Shown one piece after another: positions 44,801 to 51,453 of a stretch of 64,000 nt of DNA (position 1 is its first letter; each line of letters opens with the position of its first letter). A program made the position numbers and the translations under genes. The notes under the pieces are model-generated. The model had not been told where the DNA came from and did not search any database. It saw only the letters and a list, made by a program, of their open reading frames with translations. Origin of the DNA: Elusimicrobia bacterium GWA2_62_23 (lineage in GTDB: Bacteria > Elusimicrobiota > Elusimicrobia > Elusimicrobiales > UBA9959). The DNA lies in assembly GCA_001799635.1 (NCBI GenBank), contig MGTV01000049.1, positions 1 through 64,000 of the forward strand. The letters run 5' to 3'.

Positions 44801-45433
44801 TCGGTCCACATACCGCGCGGCGCCATCGGCATCTCCACCCGCCTGCAGCTGCAGCCGGTTTCCGCTTTCCCCGCGCCGGTGTCGGCGGTTTCGGCGCTAT
44901 CGCCCACGGGCATAGGCCTTTCCATAACCCACTTCCCCCCCACGCTGGTGCTGGACGCCATCACCATCACCCTGCCTTATAGGCCGAGCGACCTGCCGGG
45001 CGGCACCGACAGGTCCAAGCTGATCCTGGCCCTTTACGACGAGGGGCACGGCGTCTGGGTGCCGCTGCCCTCCAATTCCGACACGGCCAATGACCGGGTC
45101 ATCGGCCAGACCTGGCACCTGTCCACGTTCCAGCTCATGCAGGCCACGAGCGAGACGGGCCTGGCCAACGTCAAGATCTATCCCAACCCGTACCGGCCCA
45201 ACTCGGTCTCCGACGTGATGCACTTCACCAACCTGACCCCTTACGCCAGGGTGAAGATCTACACTTTCCTGGGCGAGCTGGTGCGCAGCATCCGCGCCGA
45301 CGTCAACGGCATGGCGTACTGGGACGGCCTCAATGACGACGGCCGCAAGGCGGCCAGCGGCGTCTACATAGCTTTCATACAGACCAGCGACAAGAAAGGC
45401 AACAAGAGCTTCAAGGTGGCGGTGGAGAGGTAA
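41813..45433 (+). CDS. Secreted ten-repeat FN3 protein with FlgD-like C-terminal domain
   Basis: 1206 residues; signal peptide about 1-25 (ending AHA). Ten FN3-like units follow, each marked by an NTTYYFR-type strand (for example LNANTTYYFRVRA, LSPNTSYYFRAGS, LIDTTYFVRL). A ZU5-like region (ISVHIPRGAIGIS onward) lies near 1000-1100. The C-terminal 85 residues (VKIYPNPYRPN ... YWDGLNDDGRKAASGVYIAFIQT) match the FlgD-Ig/type IX secretion sorting-tail fold. The gene for a PorV/PorQ-like outer-membrane protein starts 4 bp later. Together this suggests an exported surface protein, but no T9SS core gene is in the window. Confidence 0.88.
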   Translation: MLRWARSLTAAAACLMAAAVPAHAVAPTPSVTGTTFNSVSVSWTGGTAPFIAAISTSPAFTVTTASGVAASPLTYSPLDPNTTYYFKVQSSGDTFYSVTRTTSTRAATPTAPYFISSYFTAESSYTAGAQVGWLVNGNPEWTRYDIEYADNAGFTGSEILPKNYPPVTMGGLNANTTYYFRVRARGVGGTATAFTADISTATLALKLPALGETVYESSVTVHWTSVNDSSIQALKSEGYRLHLSTTASELITPASTYFNTADAAAESVNLEPLDINTTYYYRAGTLNWNAASNLSDTRRFTTLGAKVTGLALVSVTEGASLLSWTALSGGEAMGYRLEASSSGFSSPMTEPSSTTYALAKNSLAVSGLNANTTYYFRASSLNQAFTPNYTAALSSITLASPPSANLTTIVPQTDALTVFLSPLPAAPQNATCEGYRLEVSSTAFGGTGVLLSSVTFDSQAGFLSIGGLKPNTLYNLRLGTLNWAGTPNYSALDQTLTLLPPAPAGPALGQVWQSSATVYFSAEGGGDNYLIEASTYQFFNYVHRSSATPSVGVTTLTVSGLEGNTRYYFRAGALYGGTTVYANTTPAYRYTLPLPLVLNAEPFPGVFYSSATMAWTPLAAAPPEATAESYLLEAATTQAFTTVLFSSQSVSVTAASLSLQGLSPNTSYYFRAGSLNAQGTANYSVAPATATLANPPVQQGFSVAPFTMSLTWLPNSNPADTLYLVQISSNSDFRPPVHSSGTFLSSATFSGLVPNTTYYPVVTAYNRFNRATPTVVFSSMATGAFHPAYAPFSDVGVSSVTVDWLPGTNPADTWYRAQISSNTDFSGTVHSSITANLYADFNGLVSNASYYMRVSALNLTGVPTEPAVDLGAALTLPATPYILAEAQTFTGPLTDGFTVNWTANNNSSHTVYNVQVSTKSDFSVVNSSLSVQALACSFTDLLIDTTYFVRLQARGQTGILSPFETAWSTKTVLYSQLNAVALQDSVISLQTSYGLISVHIPRGAIGISTRLQLQPVSAFPAPVSAVSALSPTGIGLSITHFPPTLVLDAITITLPYRPSDLPGGTDRSKLILALYDEGHGVWVPLPSNSDTANDRVIGQTWHLSTFQLMQATSETGLANVKIYPNPYRPNSVSDVMHFTNLTPYARVKIYTFLGELVRSIRADVNGMAYWDGLNDDGRKAASGVYIAFIQTSDKKGNKSFKVAVER

Positions 45434-45437
45434 TGAG

Positions 45438-46415
45438 ATGAGAACTGAGGCGACAGGGAGGGCTCTGCGCGCGGCTTTAGCGCCGGCGCTGCTCCTTTGC
45501 GCTCTGGCGGCCGCGGCCGGAGCTCAGGGCTTCGACGCCGGCTCCGCCGGCACCGCCTCCGCCCAGTTCCTCAAGATCGCCTCCGGCGCGCGCGGCGCGG
45601 CCCTGGGCGAGGCCTACTCCGCCCTGGCCGACGACGCCTTCGCGCTGGACTGGAACCCGGCCGGCCTCATCAACATCAAGAAGAACTCCATGGTCTTCAT
45701 GCACGCGCCCTACCTGGCCGGCACCTACGCCGATTTCTTCGCCTACGCCGAGACCGCCGGCGAGGTGGGCTCCTGGGGCGTCTCGTTCAAGTACATGAAC
45801 TACGGCAAGATCAGCCAGACCGACTCCAGCGGCTTCGAACTGGGGTCCTTCTCCCCCACGGACATGGCCGTGAACGTGGGCTTCGCCTGCTACGTGACGG
45901 GCTTCAACAAGGACCCGGAGGAGCGCTTCGTGCTGGGCGCCACCGGCAAGTTCGTGCGCTCCAAGATCATCTCGGCCGACAACACCGTGTCCGCCGACAT
46001 CGGCCTCAACTTCCCCTACATGTTCGACAACCGCTTCCTCATGACCATGTCGGCCCAGAACATCATGGGCACCCTGCGCTACGACAAGGAAGAGGCGCCG
46101 CTGCCGCTCATCCTGCGCCTTGGCACCCTGACCAAGCTGGGCGACCACTTCAACCTGACCGCCGACATAGTGGCTGCGCGCGACAATATCCCGTTCCTGG
46201 CCATGGGCGGCGAGGCCCGCGTCCGGGTCTACAGCGAGATGGACGTTTTCCTGCGCGCCGGCTTCAACACCCGCGCGGTGAGCGACCTCAGCGGCGCCCG
46301 CAACATGGCGGTAGGCGGCGGCCTGCGCTACGGCTCCTATAACATAGACTACGCCTTCTCCCCCTTCGGCGACCTGGGCACCGTGCACCGCATCTCGGCG
46401 GCCCTGGTCTTCTAA
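45438..46415 (+). CDS. PorV/PorQ-like outer-membrane beta-barrel protein
   Basis: 325 residues; signal peptide about 1-30. The mature start FDAGSAGTASAQFLKIASGARGAALGEAYSALADDAFALDWNPAGL is the signature of PorV/PorQ-type (FadL-superfamily) barrels, with later VGFACYVTG, FNLTADIVAARDN and a final strand ending in Phe (HRISAALVF). In Bacteroidetes PorV shuttles T9SS cargo to the attachment complex. Here it follows an FN3 protein with a sorting-type C-terminus by 4 bp, which fits a cargo/shuttle pair. AGAGG precedes the ATG. Confidence 0.88.
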   Translation: MRTEATGRALRAALAPALLLCALAAAAGAQGFDAGSAGTASAQFLKIASGARGAALGEAYSALADDAFALDWNPAGLINIKKNSMVFMHAPYLAGTYADFFAYAETAGEVGSWGVSFKYMNYGKISQTDSSGFELGSFSPTDMAVNVGFACYVTGFNKDPEERFVLGATGKFVRSKIISADNTVSADIGLNFPYMFDNRFLMTMSAQNIMGTLRYDKEEAPLPLILRLGTLTKLGDHFNLTADIVAARDNIPFLAMGGEARVRVYSEMDVFLRAGFNTRAVSDLSGARNMAVGGGLRYGSYNIDYAFSPFGDLGTVHRISAALVF

Positions 46416-46432
46416 ACCTTTCCTCCGCAAAT

Positions 46433-46462
46433 AAAAAAAGCCCGGTTGTCCGGGCTTTTTCT
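46433..46462. terminator. Bidirectional rho-independent terminator
   Basis: AAAAAGCCCGG (46435-46445) and CCGGGCTTTTT (46450-46460) around TTGT, with A- and T-runs on both sides. It serves the PorV-like gene (+) and the transporter gene ending at 46478 (-). Confidence 0.9.
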
Positions 46463-46477
46463 TTCCACGGCCGGCGG

Positions 46478-47722
46478 CTAGTTCGCGGGCTCCCTCCTGG
46501 CGGTCAGCGGGAAGGACATGGCCAGCCACGCGCCGGAGAAGACTATCCCCAGCGCCGGGTAGAAGGCCGGGGCGATGGTGCCCACGGTCTTCATCCCCGA
46601 CACCCACACCGCCGTGACGCCCTTGGCGAACCGGTAGGTGAAGGCGTCGGCCACCTGCTTGGCGCGGTAGCGCGTGTCATAGGAGAACGGGATGTAGAGC
46701 GTCTCCTTGGAAGCGCGGAAGATGGAATAGTCCATGCCCTTGAACAACAGGAACGCCGCCGAGGCCAGCCCCAGCGTGGGGTAGAGCAGCAGGAGCGCGC
46801 AGGTGACTATGTGCACGGCCGGGATGGCCGTGAGGATGCCGCGGCGCGGGATATAGCGCAGCAGCAGCGGCGTGAGCAGGAACTGCATGGAGAACGAGAA
46901 CACGTTCACGTACATCCAGAAATTGCCCAGGTACGCCGTGCGCTGGTCTTTTAGCGGCATGTAGTCCTGCACCAGCTGGGTGAACCTGAAGTCCAGCGCC
47001 GTGGCCACCACCTGCGCCGCGAAGATGATGAAGGCGATGAACAGCACCGTGCGGTTCTCTTTGAGGATGCTCAGGTGCAGGTGACCTTTTTTACCGCCAG
47101 CCTCTTCCGCCGTCGGCTTGGGCTCGCCCGCGGCGTTATAGCTCAGCCAGGACAGCACGGCCGCCGGCAGGATGATGAGCGCCGCGAACAGCACGAACTT
47201 GTCCGTGCCCAGGCCCATCACGTAGCGGCTCAGCAGCCAGCCGCCTATGAGCGAGCCCAGCGCGCCGAGGCCGGCCACCGGCCCGTTGAAGACCTTGCCC
47301 TCCTCGTCCTGCAGCACGCTGTTTATGAAAGACCAGTACTGCTCGGAAATTATCACCACGTAGGATTCTTTGAACACCAGCAGGAAGAAGGCGAACCAGC
47401 GCCCCGCGGAACCCAGCATGGCCCAGGCCAGCACGAAGAACGCCGCGCTGCCCAGCATGGAAACGACCATAGCCTTCTTGGCGCCGACGGCGGAGAGCAT
47501 GCGCCCGTAGCCGTAGATCATGGCGGCCATCATGAAAGGCACGCAGGCTATGGCGTAGGGCTTGTACTCCGCGCCGAACTGGTCCATGAAGATGGATTCG
47601 GCGGGAGAGCGGATGAATTCGTAGCCGCAGAAAAGGAACATGGCGGACAGGCCCGCCAGGAAAACCGCCCCGGCCACGTGCCGGCCCCGTTCAGTCTTTA
47701 ACGCCGCGAGAAGTGTGCTCAT
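46478..47722 (-). CDS. MFS/nucleotide-translocase-like membrane transporter
   Basis: 414 residues with about 11-12 membrane helices. FKESYVVIISEQYWSFINSVL and YIPFSYDTRYRAKQVADAFTYRFAKG resemble the ATP/ADP carrier (Npt1/Npt2, Tlc) branch of the MFS superfamily, known from obligate intracellular bacteria but also present as divergent members in free-living ones. The substrate cannot be assigned. GATAAT (complement of 47729-47734), in an extended -10 context (TGCGATAAT), lies 6 nt before the ATG, with no Shine-Dalgarno, so the mRNA is probably leaderless. The type C inverted-repeat element begins 18 bp upstream. Confidence 0.7.
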   Translation of the reverse strand: MSTLLAALKTERGRHVAGAVFLAGLSAMFLFCGYEFIRSPAESIFMDQFGAEYKPYAIACVPFMMAAMIYGYGRMLSAVGAKKAMVVSMLGSAAFFVLAWAMLGSAGRWFAFFLLVFKESYVVIISEQYWSFINSVLQDEEGKVFNGPVAGLGALGSLIGGWLLSRYVMGLGTDKFVLFAALIILPAAVLSWLSYNAAGEPKPTAEEAGGKKGHLHLSILKENRTVLFIAFIIFAAQVVATALDFRFTQLVQDYMPLKDQRTAYLGNFWMYVNVFSFSMQFLLTPLLLRYIPRRGILTAIPAVHIVTCALLLLYPTLGLASAAFLLFKGMDYSIFRASKETLYIPFSYDTRYRAKQVADAFTYRFAKGVTAVWVSGMKTVGTIAPAFYPALGIVFSGAWLAMSFPLTARREPAN

Positions 47723-47740
47723 ATTTCAATTATCGCAAAA

Positions 47741-47854
47741 AGGGGACGCTGATGACTATATGACTATTCGTCATCAGCGTCCCTCCTCCGACCATGCCGC
47801 TATTACGTGCCCGCCCGGTGGTCCGAAATAGTCACATAGTCATCAGCGTCCCCT
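47741..47854. repeat. Inverted-repeat element, type C (AGGGGACGCT ends)
   Basis: Two 28-bp arms (47741-47768 and 47827-47854) with one mismatch, separated by 58 nt. Each arm starts AGGGGACGCT and carries an 8-nt tandem word (ATGACTAT twice in the left arm). The central part holds a shorter inverted copy (GTCATCAGCGTCCCT, 47770-47784) that can pair with the left arm instead, giving a nested hairpin. It fills the gap between the M29 peptidase and transporter genes, ending one base before the peptidase stop codon. Confidence 0.9.
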
Positions 47855-47855
47855 G

Positions 47856-49061
47856 CTAATACTTGAACTGGCCTTTTTCGTAGATGGTGACTTTTTTGCC
47901 GTTCTTCAGCGTGGCGGTCACTTTCTTATCCTCGGTGTTGATCAGGTCCCAGTGCACCGCGGAGTCGTTGTAGCCCAGGCGCTTCTTGGCGGCCTCGTTG
48001 AGCTTGGAAACGTCGCCGGTATAAGTGTCGGTATAGGCGTTGCCTATGGCCACGTGGCAGTTGCCGTGCTTGCCCCCGTGGTTCTCGTCGAAGAGCGTAT
48101 CCGCCATGAAGCGGTCTATCTTGGAGAAGCGGCGGTCGGTCAGCGAGTATTCGCCCAGCTGGCTCGCACCCTTGTCGGTGTTCATGATCTTCCTCACGTA
48201 ATCTTCGCCTTTCGCCGCGGCGATCTTCACCGCGCGGCCGTCCTTGAACTCCAGCCGGATCTTCTCCACGTAGTTGCCGCCGCGGAAGGCCGGCAGGTTG
48301 GCGTAATAGGTGCCGCGGGTGCCGCGCCAGTCGGGCGAGGTGAAGATCTCGAAGCTCGGGATGTTGTGGCCGCTGATGCCCAGGAAGCGGCGCTTCTCGC
48401 CCAGCGTCACCTCGAAGTCCATGGAGGCGGACTCCGTGCGGATCACGTCCATGTTCAGGCCGAGCAGCCATTTCTTTATGGCCGTGACCTGCTTGTAGAC
48501 CTGGTTCCATTTCCTGGTCGGGTCGGGCTCGTTCAAGTAGCAGGCCTTGGCTATCTGGGCCGCGTATTCCTTCACGGAGAGCCGGGCCTGTTTGGCGAGT
48601 TCGGGGGTGGGATAGGTGCAGAGGGTCCAGGCGAACTGCCCGTTCTCCTCGCGCTTATTGCGGATGGCGAACAGCGGCTTGCGGGCTATGGCCACCTGCG
48701 ACTGGCGCTTGGTGTCTATGTCCTTCAAATGCGTGAGCGACGCCGGCGCGTGGATGAACACGTAGCCGTTGAGGTTGTTATACATTTCCTTGTCCCAGGG
48801 GGACAGGAAGGCGCGCTGCCTGTCGTCCGAGAACTGGTAGAAGTCCTTCTCTATGGCCGGGCTGGGCAGGAAGTTAACTACCACGTTGAAGCGGCGCTGC
48901 ACCAGTTTGCGGTGCACCAGTTCGCCCAGCTCGCGGGCTTCCAGGTCGCAGCGCAGCAGTACGTTGTCGTATTTCTTAAAGGGCTTGGTGCGGGCGGTCA
49001 TCAGCCCCCATACCAGGGTATCGGCGTATTTTTCCAGCTGGGTCTTAGAGAAGACGTTCAT
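47856..49061 (-). CDS. M29 family metallo-aminopeptidase
   Basis: 401-residue cytoplasmic aminopeptidase of the M29 (AmpS/thermophilic) family, which uses two metal ions. The N-terminal LEKYADTLVWGLM is the family start. Metal-ligand motifs are PSFEIFTSPD (Glu), LGEYSLTDRRFSKID (Glu), FDENHGGKHGNCHVAIG (His and others) and SAVHWDLI (His-x-Asp). GGAGG lies 7 nt before ATG, and TATAAT (complement of 49093-49098) is a probable -10. Cleaves N-terminal residues from peptides; specificity not predictable. Confidence 0.92.
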   Translation of the reverse strand: MNVFSKTQLEKYADTLVWGLMTARTKPFKKYDNVLLRCDLEARELGELVHRKLVQRRFNVVVNFLPSPAIEKDFYQFSDDRQRAFLSPWDKEMYNNLNGYVFIHAPASLTHLKDIDTKRQSQVAIARKPLFAIRNKREENGQFAWTLCTYPTPELAKQARLSVKEYAAQIAKACYLNEPDPTRKWNQVYKQVTAIKKWLLGLNMDVIRTESASMDFEVTLGEKRRFLGISGHNIPSFEIFTSPDWRGTRGTYYANLPAFRGGNYVEKIRLEFKDGRAVKIAAAKGEDYVRKIMNTDKGASQLGEYSLTDRRFSKIDRFMADTLFDENHGGKHGNCHVAIGNAYTDTYTGDVSKLNEAAKKRLGYNDSAVHWDLINTEDKKVTATLKNGKKVTIYEKGQFKY

Positions 49062-49202
49062 TTTGGCCTCCGGGGAAAGTCGCTACGGATAGATTATATT
49101 AATTTCGTTCCCAAAGGGCCTACCCGGGGCTGGGAAGAATGCCGCGCGAAACAGGGCCCTTGGCACCTGCGAGAACGCCTCCCGGGAACGTATGATATAC
49201 CT

Positions 49203-50303
49203 ATGATATTAAAAGCCCTCTCTTTCGCCCTGCTGTTCGCCCCCATGGCCGCCACGGCCCAGGACTTTTCGGAACTCGAAACCCTTAACGCCGCCCGCAT
49301 AGCCGAGCTGCCCGCCCTGGAACTGCCGGCGGACAAGAGCTGGGGCGTGGCTTACTCCCTAAAAGGCGTCGTCACCAGCAACGAAGGCGGGGTGTTCATA
49401 AACACCGTGGACGGCCGCCTGTTCAGGCTGGACCTGTCCGAGGCCAAGGCGGCCAAGTTCGACGGCCGCACCGTAATTATAGAAGCCGAGGCCAAACAGG
49501 CCGACGACCTCGGCATCCTCAAGGTCAACAAGATCACCGCCTACTCGCCCAAGGCCGGGGAAGTGACCCCCGCCCCCTACCAGCCCCGCCGCCGCCAGGC
49601 CACGATACTCGAGAACAAGGCCGGCGAATTCGTGATGGGCAACGTACGCATGACCGAAGCGGAAGTCCCTCCCGCCGACGCCTATGACTGGACCACGATG
49701 CGCATAAAGCCGGAACTCATAAAGAACGTGTACTTCATCAAGAAGCCGTTCAAGCCGGAGGTCGTGGCCGCGCATTCCTTCCTGGTCTTCACTTTCGAAA
49801 AGGGCGGCCTGAAGGACGCCAAAGGGCGGGAACCCATGGCCCTGGCCCTGAGCATAGAGGGCAAGACCCGCACGGACCAGACCTTCTCCCCCCTCACCGG
49901 CCTCAAGAACTCCTTCGGCATCATCTGGTCGCTGTCCACCTGGGAAGAATACGCCGCCCGCACCATCTACCACGAGAAAGGCCACCTGGTGCCCTACCCG
50001 GTCAAGTTCACTCACGAACAGAAAGTAAAGCTGCTGCAGGAATCCCTGACGCTGGCCGCAGTAAACCGCGAAGGCGAGTTCTACCACACCATCACCAACA
50101 ACTGCACCAACAACCTGCTCATCCTCTTCAACCGCGTGCTGCCGCAGGACAGGCAGATAAAGCTCTGGACAATCCCCTACATGGTCTACAACGTGAAGGC
50201 CACCATGCCCCTGATGGTGATCACCAACCTGCAGAAGCGCGGCATCCTCGGCGCGGAATTCACCGACATCAACGCGCAGACCCTGCACACCCGCATTCCC
50301 TAA
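49203..50303 (+). CDS. Secreted DUF4105-like (Lnb N-terminal) protein
   Basis: 366 residues; signal peptide about 1-19 (AATAQD). An N-terminal beta domain (about 40-115, VAYSLKGVVTSNEGGVFINTVDGRLFRLDL) resembles an OB-fold. The C-terminal two-thirds match DUF4105: a WSLSTWEEYAARTIYHEKGHL segment followed by FYHTITNNCTNNLLILFNR, with the conserved Asn-Cys-Thr-Asn. In some proteins this domain has cysteine-protease-like features, but no function is certain. An open frame exists far upstream (to 47952), but it is antisense to the M29 gene. TATGAT (49191-49196) lies 6 nt before ATG and no Shine-Dalgarno is present. Confidence 0.8.
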   Translation: MILKALSFALLFAPMAATAQDFSELETLNAARIAELPALELPADKSWGVAYSLKGVVTSNEGGVFINTVDGRLFRLDLSEAKAAKFDGRTVIIEAEAKQADDLGILKVNKITAYSPKAGEVTPAPYQPRRRQATILENKAGEFVMGNVRMTEAEVPPADAYDWTTMRIKPELIKNVYFIKKPFKPEVVAAHSFLVFTFEKGGLKDAKGREPMALALSIEGKTRTDQTFSPLTGLKNSFGIIWSLSTWEEYAARTIYHEKGHLVPYPVKFTHEQKVKLLQESLTLAAVNREGEFYHTITNNCTNNLLILFNRVLPQDRQIKLWTIPYMVYNVKATMPLMVITNLQKRGILGAEFTDINAQTLHTRIP

Positions 50304-50317
50304 AGCGGTCCCACTCG

Positions 50318-50347
50318 AAAAAACCGGGGGAGTTCCCCGGTTTTTTT
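50318..50347. terminator. Rho-independent terminator after the DUF4105 gene
   Basis: AAAAAACCGGGG and CCCCGG followed by seven T around GAGTT. Strong on the plus strand; the A-run makes it readable on the minus strand too. Confidence 0.9.
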
Positions 50348-50375
50348 GTTATGATTCTGTCGAGGACAATAATTC

Positions 50376-51383
50376 ATGGCGGGCTTCTTCAACTTAAGGA
50401 TATTTTTAAAACGCTTCCTGGCCGCGGCCGCCGCGATAGCGCTGGTATTCCTTGCCTGGCGCTACATACCGCGCGGCGAAGGGGCCGCGGCGAAACTGCC
50501 AGGCACGCTTACCGAGTCGGCCGTTTACGCGGATTCCGAAGGGGAATTCTCCGTGGAATTCCCCGCCCCCTACTTCCTGGCCAACCTGCCGGCTTCCGGC
50601 GGCCTGCCAGCCAGGCAGCAGGGGTCTTTCCGGGTAGGGAACGGCGTGATCCTTACGGCGGTCTCCCTGCCGCTGCCGCCGCAGATGAGCTTCGACTACG
50701 CGGCCGATTCCGAGACCATCTTCAAAGGCAAGGTGGAAGCCTGCGAGGACCCCGCCGAAGGGCCGGCCGTCTGCAACGGCGCTCTGGAGCCGGTGCCGAA
50801 CCAGGAGGGCGTATTCGCGTTAAGGCGCCTCTTCTTCGGCAAAAAGGCGCTGCTCATGCTGACCGCGTCCGGCAAGGGCCTAAAAGCCGGGGACCCAGAC
50901 CTCGAAAGGCTCGCTACCACTTTAAAGACTTCCTGGTCGGCGCTGCAGTCCGAAGGCGACTCTGGCGCTTTCAGGGTGGCGCCCCGGGCCCACGGCGTGG
51001 GCGTGGTCTTTCCCGGGAAGCCTGAATTGTCCGCGACGCTGAACGCCGGCTGGAAAACGGCCGTCTACCGCTACACCTCTCCGGAAGGCAGCGTCTATAC
51101 CGCCACCTTCATGAGCCGGGGCGGCGCCCCCCTCTCCCCCGCCGAACTCAAGCGCGGCTGGGACTCCCAGTTGAAGGACAAGACCGTGGCCGAGCAGGCC
51201 TGCAGGGGCGGGACTTTCGCCATAGACTGCGCCGCGGAACTGCTCAACGACTCGGGCTCACCCGTGAAGCTGCGCTACGCCGGCGGCGGCAACGGCGTTA
51301 CGGTGCTGGCCGGCGCCCCCTGCCCGCAGGAAGCCTGCCTCCGGAGCGTGACCGACTTCCTGCGCTCCGCCTACCGCCAGTAG
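50376..51383 (+). CDS. Envelope protein with two PsbP-like modules
   Basis: 335 residues with an N-terminal membrane helix (about 12-31, LAAAAAIALVFLAW) that anchors the rest outside the cytoplasm. Two repeats of similar design follow: about 45-190 (FSVEFPAPYFLANLP ... LERLATTLKTSW) and about 200-335 (VGVVFPGKPELSATL ... LRSVTDFLRSAYR). Each starts with a short strand and a FP-G/P motif and ends in an amphipathic helix, like the single-domain protein at 15090-15650. Four or more cysteines may form disulfides. GAGGA lies 9 nt before ATG. Function unknown. Confidence 0.7.
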   Translation: MAGFFNLRIFLKRFLAAAAAIALVFLAWRYIPRGEGAAAKLPGTLTESAVYADSEGEFSVEFPAPYFLANLPASGGLPARQQGSFRVGNGVILTAVSLPLPPQMSFDYAADSETIFKGKVEACEDPAEGPAVCNGALEPVPNQEGVFALRRLFFGKKALLMLTASGKGLKAGDPDLERLATTLKTSWSALQSEGDSGAFRVAPRAHGVGVVFPGKPELSATLNAGWKTAVYRYTSPEGSVYTATFMSRGGAPLSPAELKRGWDSQLKDKTVAEQACRGGTFAIDCAAELLNDSGSPVKLRYAGGGNGVTVLAGAPCPQEACLRSVTDFLRSAYRQ

Positions 51384-51400
51384 CGAGTCGCCCTCCAGTA

Positions 51401-51437
51401 AATAAGAGAGCCGGGGAATTTCCCCGGCTCTCTTATT
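51401..51437. terminator. Long bidirectional terminator between convergent genes
   Basis: 17-bp perfect stem (51401-51417 with 51421-51437) with a 3-nt loop ATT. It separates the gene ending at 51383 (+) from the LuxC/ligase gene ending at 51454 (-). Confidence 0.88.
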
Positions 51438-51453
51438 TTATGAACCCGCCCTT

